DNA of 60,000 nt from Membranipora membranacea (lineage: Eukaryota > Bryozoa > Gymnolaemata > Cheilostomatida > Membraniporidae). Location: assembly GCA_914767715.1 (NCBI GenBank), contig OU612068.1, positions 32,180,001 to 32,240,000 on the forward strand, written 5' to 3'. Both the position numbers and the translations under genes were made by a program. The notes below the pieces were generated by a model. It was not told where the DNA came from, made no database searches, and worked only from the letters and a program-made list of their open reading frames with translations. Below are positions 56,486-60,000 of this stretch, one piece after another (positions within the stretch are counted from its first letter, which is position 1; each line of letters begins with the position of its first letter).

Positions 56486-56523
56486 ACCATAGACTTAGTA
56501 TACTAGTATATTAAGTCTATGGT
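56486..56523. repeat. CATAGACTTA palindrome
   Basis: ACCATAGACTTAGTATA is followed by CTAG and TATATTAAGTCTATGGT, a near-perfect 17-bp stem. It is the same motif as in the MINDY3 introns. Confidence 0.8.
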
Positions 56524-57001
56524 GTAAACCAATAGACTTCATAGTTATTACCTTTTTGAGTAAACCCTATTGTGACCTAATCCTTACTGTGTTGGCCTCA
56601 ACTAACAAAGCCCTTTATGGAAAATTGTTGATATGTGTAGCTAAATTAATCCTGATTAATTTTGCAGCATATTTTTTGGCAATTAATCCAACCTAAAAAT
56701 GAAAAATAACAACAAATCAGATTATGATTTGAACAATATTCTCAATCCTAGTCATGAAATATAACATTGTACCAATTAAATTATGCAATAGAAAACCCCC
56801 TACAGAATTATCAAAACGACCTGAATTGCAACTCATTGGACCAACACCTGTCTCAATTTTTGGTTCTCACAGAAACCCTGTCACCAGTAACATTTAACAA
56901 TAAATCCTTGGTACGAGGTCAACTGATATTACCCTTAGTTAGTCCTGTGCGCTGTGAAAACATCAAATTTTAGTTTATATAAGTTTTGATTTCAATTTCA
57001 G

Positions 57002-59288
57002 TCTGATGAGCTTTCACCAAATCTTAGTCCGTCGATCACGCCTAACGGTTTGGCTAATCAAGTACCAAAGTACGGAACAGTAATCCCTAACCGAATATTT
57101 GTTGGTGGTATAGCAACTAATGTGAGTATAAAATATTTTTTAGAGTGCATACTGCTTTCTGGTCACAGAATGTTTCATGATGATTACTCGAGTCTTCTGC
57201 GGTATGTCTATAATTGAGGGAGAAAAATTCTACCTGCATTTATCATACTTGTATGTCAGCGTCAAATTTTTCATTATTCAATACCGATATGCATCTTGTT
57301 TGTCTTCAGACCACAGATCAAGAACTTAAAGTATTTTTCTCTAGTTATGGAGCTGTCAAAGATACGAAGATCATATGTGATCGCGCCGGAGTCTCTAAAG
57401 GGTATATATGAATAGGGGCTTGGCAGTATATGCCTTGAAAACTTGCAACGGTCCATTCCATAGCTATGATATTGTGGAGTGACTTTCTCAGGCACAAAAT
57501 ATTGATTATAAAAAGAACCTGAAGAAACCTGAAAAAATGCAAATGATAGAAAGTTGGAATTTAAAAAAATTTGTAACAGATTCTCAATCCTGCGAGCATC
57601 GAATTATTAAATGTGATGATGTATGATGTATTATAAAAGTTAACTAGTTTTGATCTGAATTTTCCAGTATGAACAAATGTAGACTGGCTGACAGAAAAGA
57701 GTAACTGAATGAAGTAATAACCCAATAATTTCATGATGACCTGTAACTGAATTTCTAACTGTAGATATGGCTTTGTAACATTTGAGACCCAAGAAGATGC
57801 AGAGAAAATAATAAAGAAGGACTCTGAAAATCTCATTTTCAAAGATCGAAAGCTGAATATTGGTCCTGCTGTCAGAAAACAGGTGAATTGTTGGCAGTAT
57901 ATGTATCAAATAGTATTGCAAGCCCTAATATAAATATCCTCGCTTCCTTTCATATTGAGCCCGATTTTCAACCTTTCATGTTAATCTGGAAATGGGCTCT
58001 ATTGTTTTGATATGCAAACATGCCATTCACTCTTCTGCAGCTGACTTCTCACCCTCTTGGAAATATGTTGCTACTGGTTCTATCATGTTACCACAGAGTA
58101 AGGATATATCCTTACTCTGTGATGTTACGCTTGTTGTCCTCGTCCTTTGCTTGCCAAGTAATCAGTTTTAATCTGTTTGTTTCATCACATATTTCAGCAA
58201 GCTTTCCCACGTCTGATTGAGGGTCTGCCTGCAGTTACAGGTGCTACTACGATGTTTATCAACCCGTACACATATGCAACTGCTGGAGGATTGGCAGCTA
58301 TGATGCCAACAGATACTTCATATCAACAGTTTCAGCAGGTACAGCCACAGATTGCAACAGCTGCAGCTTACTCCAACCTGATTCCAGCCCAAATGCAAGC
58401 TGTATATATGCAGCAGCCTACCCAGTATCAGTATGCCACATCACCAGCTGCCGTGCAGAGTCCACCTGTACAGTATGCAAGGTGCTACCAGGTATGTGAA
58501 ACGATCCACTCGTAGTTCTCTATTCGTGTGTGCTGTCTTTTGACTCAATATTCATCATAAAAATTCTCTTGGCCTTTGCCAGGACAAATTGAAAACAAAT
58601 AAAAAAACATATTTTGTCGTTTCTCAAGATATTATCTGACCAAGCTTATATCTTGGTTTGGACCGAATCTGTCTTAGATGTTTAGGAATGGGCTTGCAAC
58701 TTGAGGTTTGATCATATCCGTGGATAGTGACCCCACATGTTTTTATTACTCAAACACTAACACTTTGAAGGTGCAGGTTCAAATGGGGTATTGACTGCTA
58801 ATGCATTTCTATGGCTGCCCTTACCTTATCAGTCCTAATCCCGCTGATAGGACACAAATAAAGTTTTATCTCGACAATTATTAAAATTAACGAAGAAAAG
58901 GAGCCCTGGTATAGTGCGATTTTGCAGTTGATAATAATGATGATTTTAAACTAAAATGATGACACGATTTTTAATTAAACATGCCATTTACACATTCCAA
59001 TGGTGATTGTATGAGCAACTAAAATATAGTGTAATTATTTTTCTCATCAGCCAACTGCTGCCACGGTGGGCACGAATCCGTATTCTATGCAACCAGATAT
59101 GATATACACACCATCTACCAACCATAGCCACGCCCTGGAGCAGTTGTCTGACGGTACCCTACAGGAGCAGGCTGCACAAGCTACAGCTGAGGTTAGTACC
59201 TGCCATGATTATTTTTAGAAAGATTAATGCACATAGATGAGTATCATTATTGTTAAGTAATATATTTAATACTTCTTTGCAGGTCTAA
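57002..59288 (+). CDS. BOLL: Boule (DAZ family) RNA-binding protein, first exon(s) missing
   Basis: Six exons: 57002-57121, 57310-57401, 57765-57882, 58198-58491, 59051-59191 and 59283-59288, in phase. The first encodes SDELSPNLSPSITP and YGTVIPNRIFVGGI, the second VFFSSYGAVKDTKIICDRAG, the third YGFVTFETQEDAEKI and LNIGPAVRKQ. This is the single RRM of Boule with RNP2 IFVGGI and RNP1 KGYGFVTF (split between exons 2 and 3). A Gln/Ala/Tyr/Pro-rich tail follows (YMQQPTQYQYATSP), where the DAZ family has low-complexity or DAZ-repeat sequence. The last exon holds only GTC TAA. Family knowledge: Boule binds mRNA 3'UTRs and promotes translation in meiotic germ cells. The start codon exon is not found; human Boule has only a few residues before the equivalent segment. 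Confidence 0.93.
58092..58121. repeat. 30-bp perfect palindrome in a Boule intron
   Basis: CACAGAGTAAGGATA is followed with no loop by its exact complement. It lies between the exons ending 57882 and starting 58198. Confidence 0.9.
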
Positions 59289-60000
59289 ATCCAAAAAAAG
59301 CTCATTTCATTGATGGATCTTCGTCATCAAGACTTCCCATCCCCTTATAATTTTGCTTCATACAGTGATACCATGGTGCTGGTACAAAGCCAAGGATTTG
59401 AAATAGCTTGGAGGTGTTTGTCCACACTCTGAGTATATTATGGTAAAAACATTAGCCTCAAACAAGCTTTGATTTGATGACACCACATGTATAGTATAGA
59501 GCCTGGCTCTAATTATATATTCTGCTATTATACAGGATAAAATCCGAGGGTAAGGTTCTGTTCCTGGCAGTTCATACCCATGCCATACTATGACCCATAC
59601 TCGTAAATTGTAGGGGGTGGACTTTTCAACAATTTGAGTCTCATTTTATCCAATCTACGAGAGATGCTTCCATATTTGTTGGGAGCTTTTGTAATGAGGC
59701 GGACATAAGGAAAGCTGTGCCAGGCCATTCCCACGTTATGGCCTTTAGGTCAACAAATTTTTCACCCGAGTAATGGCCAGCTGGCTTACTGCTAAGTTTC
59801 GATACTACGCAAGTTAGAGCCTGCTAATTGGAAGTGTAAAAACAGTGCGCTTTCCAGCTTTTTTCCTATATAAAGAAAATATTCCAAGGCTTGATAAAAT
59901 GTAGTGAGCTGGCTGGCCTGGCTTGTGTGACAGTTGTGCTATAATACATTGTCTTTGTCTCACAGATGAAGCTTGCTGATTACCATTTGAGTACAGCGGA
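59289..60000. other. Boule 3'UTR / right edge
   Basis: AT-rich 3'UTR-like sequence. At the edge, a pyrimidine tract and CAG (59956-59966) precede ATGAAGCTTGCTGATTACC, open to the window end. This may be an alternative last exon of Boule (same phase as the exon ending 59191) or an exon of the next gene. Confidence 0.35.

Larger units (their letters stand above)
53094..57001. other. 3.9-kb intergenic or 5'-intron stretch before Boule exon
   Basis: It contains a perfect palindrome (53131-53165), the second short foldback (53541-53614), the 1-kb TIR element (54836-55846), a TA microsatellite (about 55856-55876) and the CATAGACTTA palindrome (56486-56523). The missing first exon of Boule may be in here. 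I could not identify it. Confidence 0.45.

Overview
The window is nuclear DNA of a multicellular animal. It is AT-rich, its genes are split by short to medium introns with ordinary GT..AG borders, and it is full of small inverted-repeat elements and decayed retrotransposons. The gene set (an ankyrin/SOCS-box protein, a metazoan-type AMPK alpha, HIBCH, MINDY3, Boule) is animal-wide. The compactness suggests an early-branching or marine invertebrate such as a sponge, but the sequence alone does not fix the phylum.

Layout, left to right. 0.7-2.95 kb (+): last four exons of an AMP-forming acyl-CoA synthetase-like (ANL) enzyme. 3.9-7.5 kb (-) and 12.8-18.3 kb (+): two divergent, paralogous C2H2 zinc-finger genes. 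Their 5.3-kb spacer holds a LINE reverse-transcriptase relic, a TTAA-flanked MITE and two long hairpins. 19.7-22.6 kb (-): an ankyrin-repeat/SOCS-box (ASB-like) gene. It lies head-to-head with a complete 14-exon AMPK alpha gene at 24.0-31.6 kb (+). 33.1-40.4 kb (+): complete mitochondrial HIBCH (10 exons); intron 8 holds a compound direct/inverted repeat. 41.7-42.8 kb (+): an intronless 344-aa ORF that I read as a divergent AID/APOBEC-like zinc deaminase; this is the most interesting locus. 43.8-49.9 kb (-): complete MINDY3 deubiquitinase (11 exons). 50.5-53.1 kb (+): three exons of an unrecognised gene, with a 1-kb AAGTC-rich element in an intron. 54.8-55.8 kb: a 1-kb terminal-inverted-repeat element. 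57.0-59.3 kb (+): most of a Boule/DAZ-family RNA-binding protein gene.

Exon models were built by hand from splice signals. For every complete gene the exon phases agree and the summed CDS is a multiple of three: 413-aa and 664-aa zinc-finger proteins, 572-aa ASB-like, 564-aa AMPK alpha, 393-aa HIBCH and 461-aa MINDY3. The genes do not form one pathway. AMPK and HIBCH are metabolic, MINDY3 and the SOCS-box protein act on ubiquitin, and Boule is germline. Gene orientation alternates, so most neighbours share divergent promoter regions or converge at their 3' ends.
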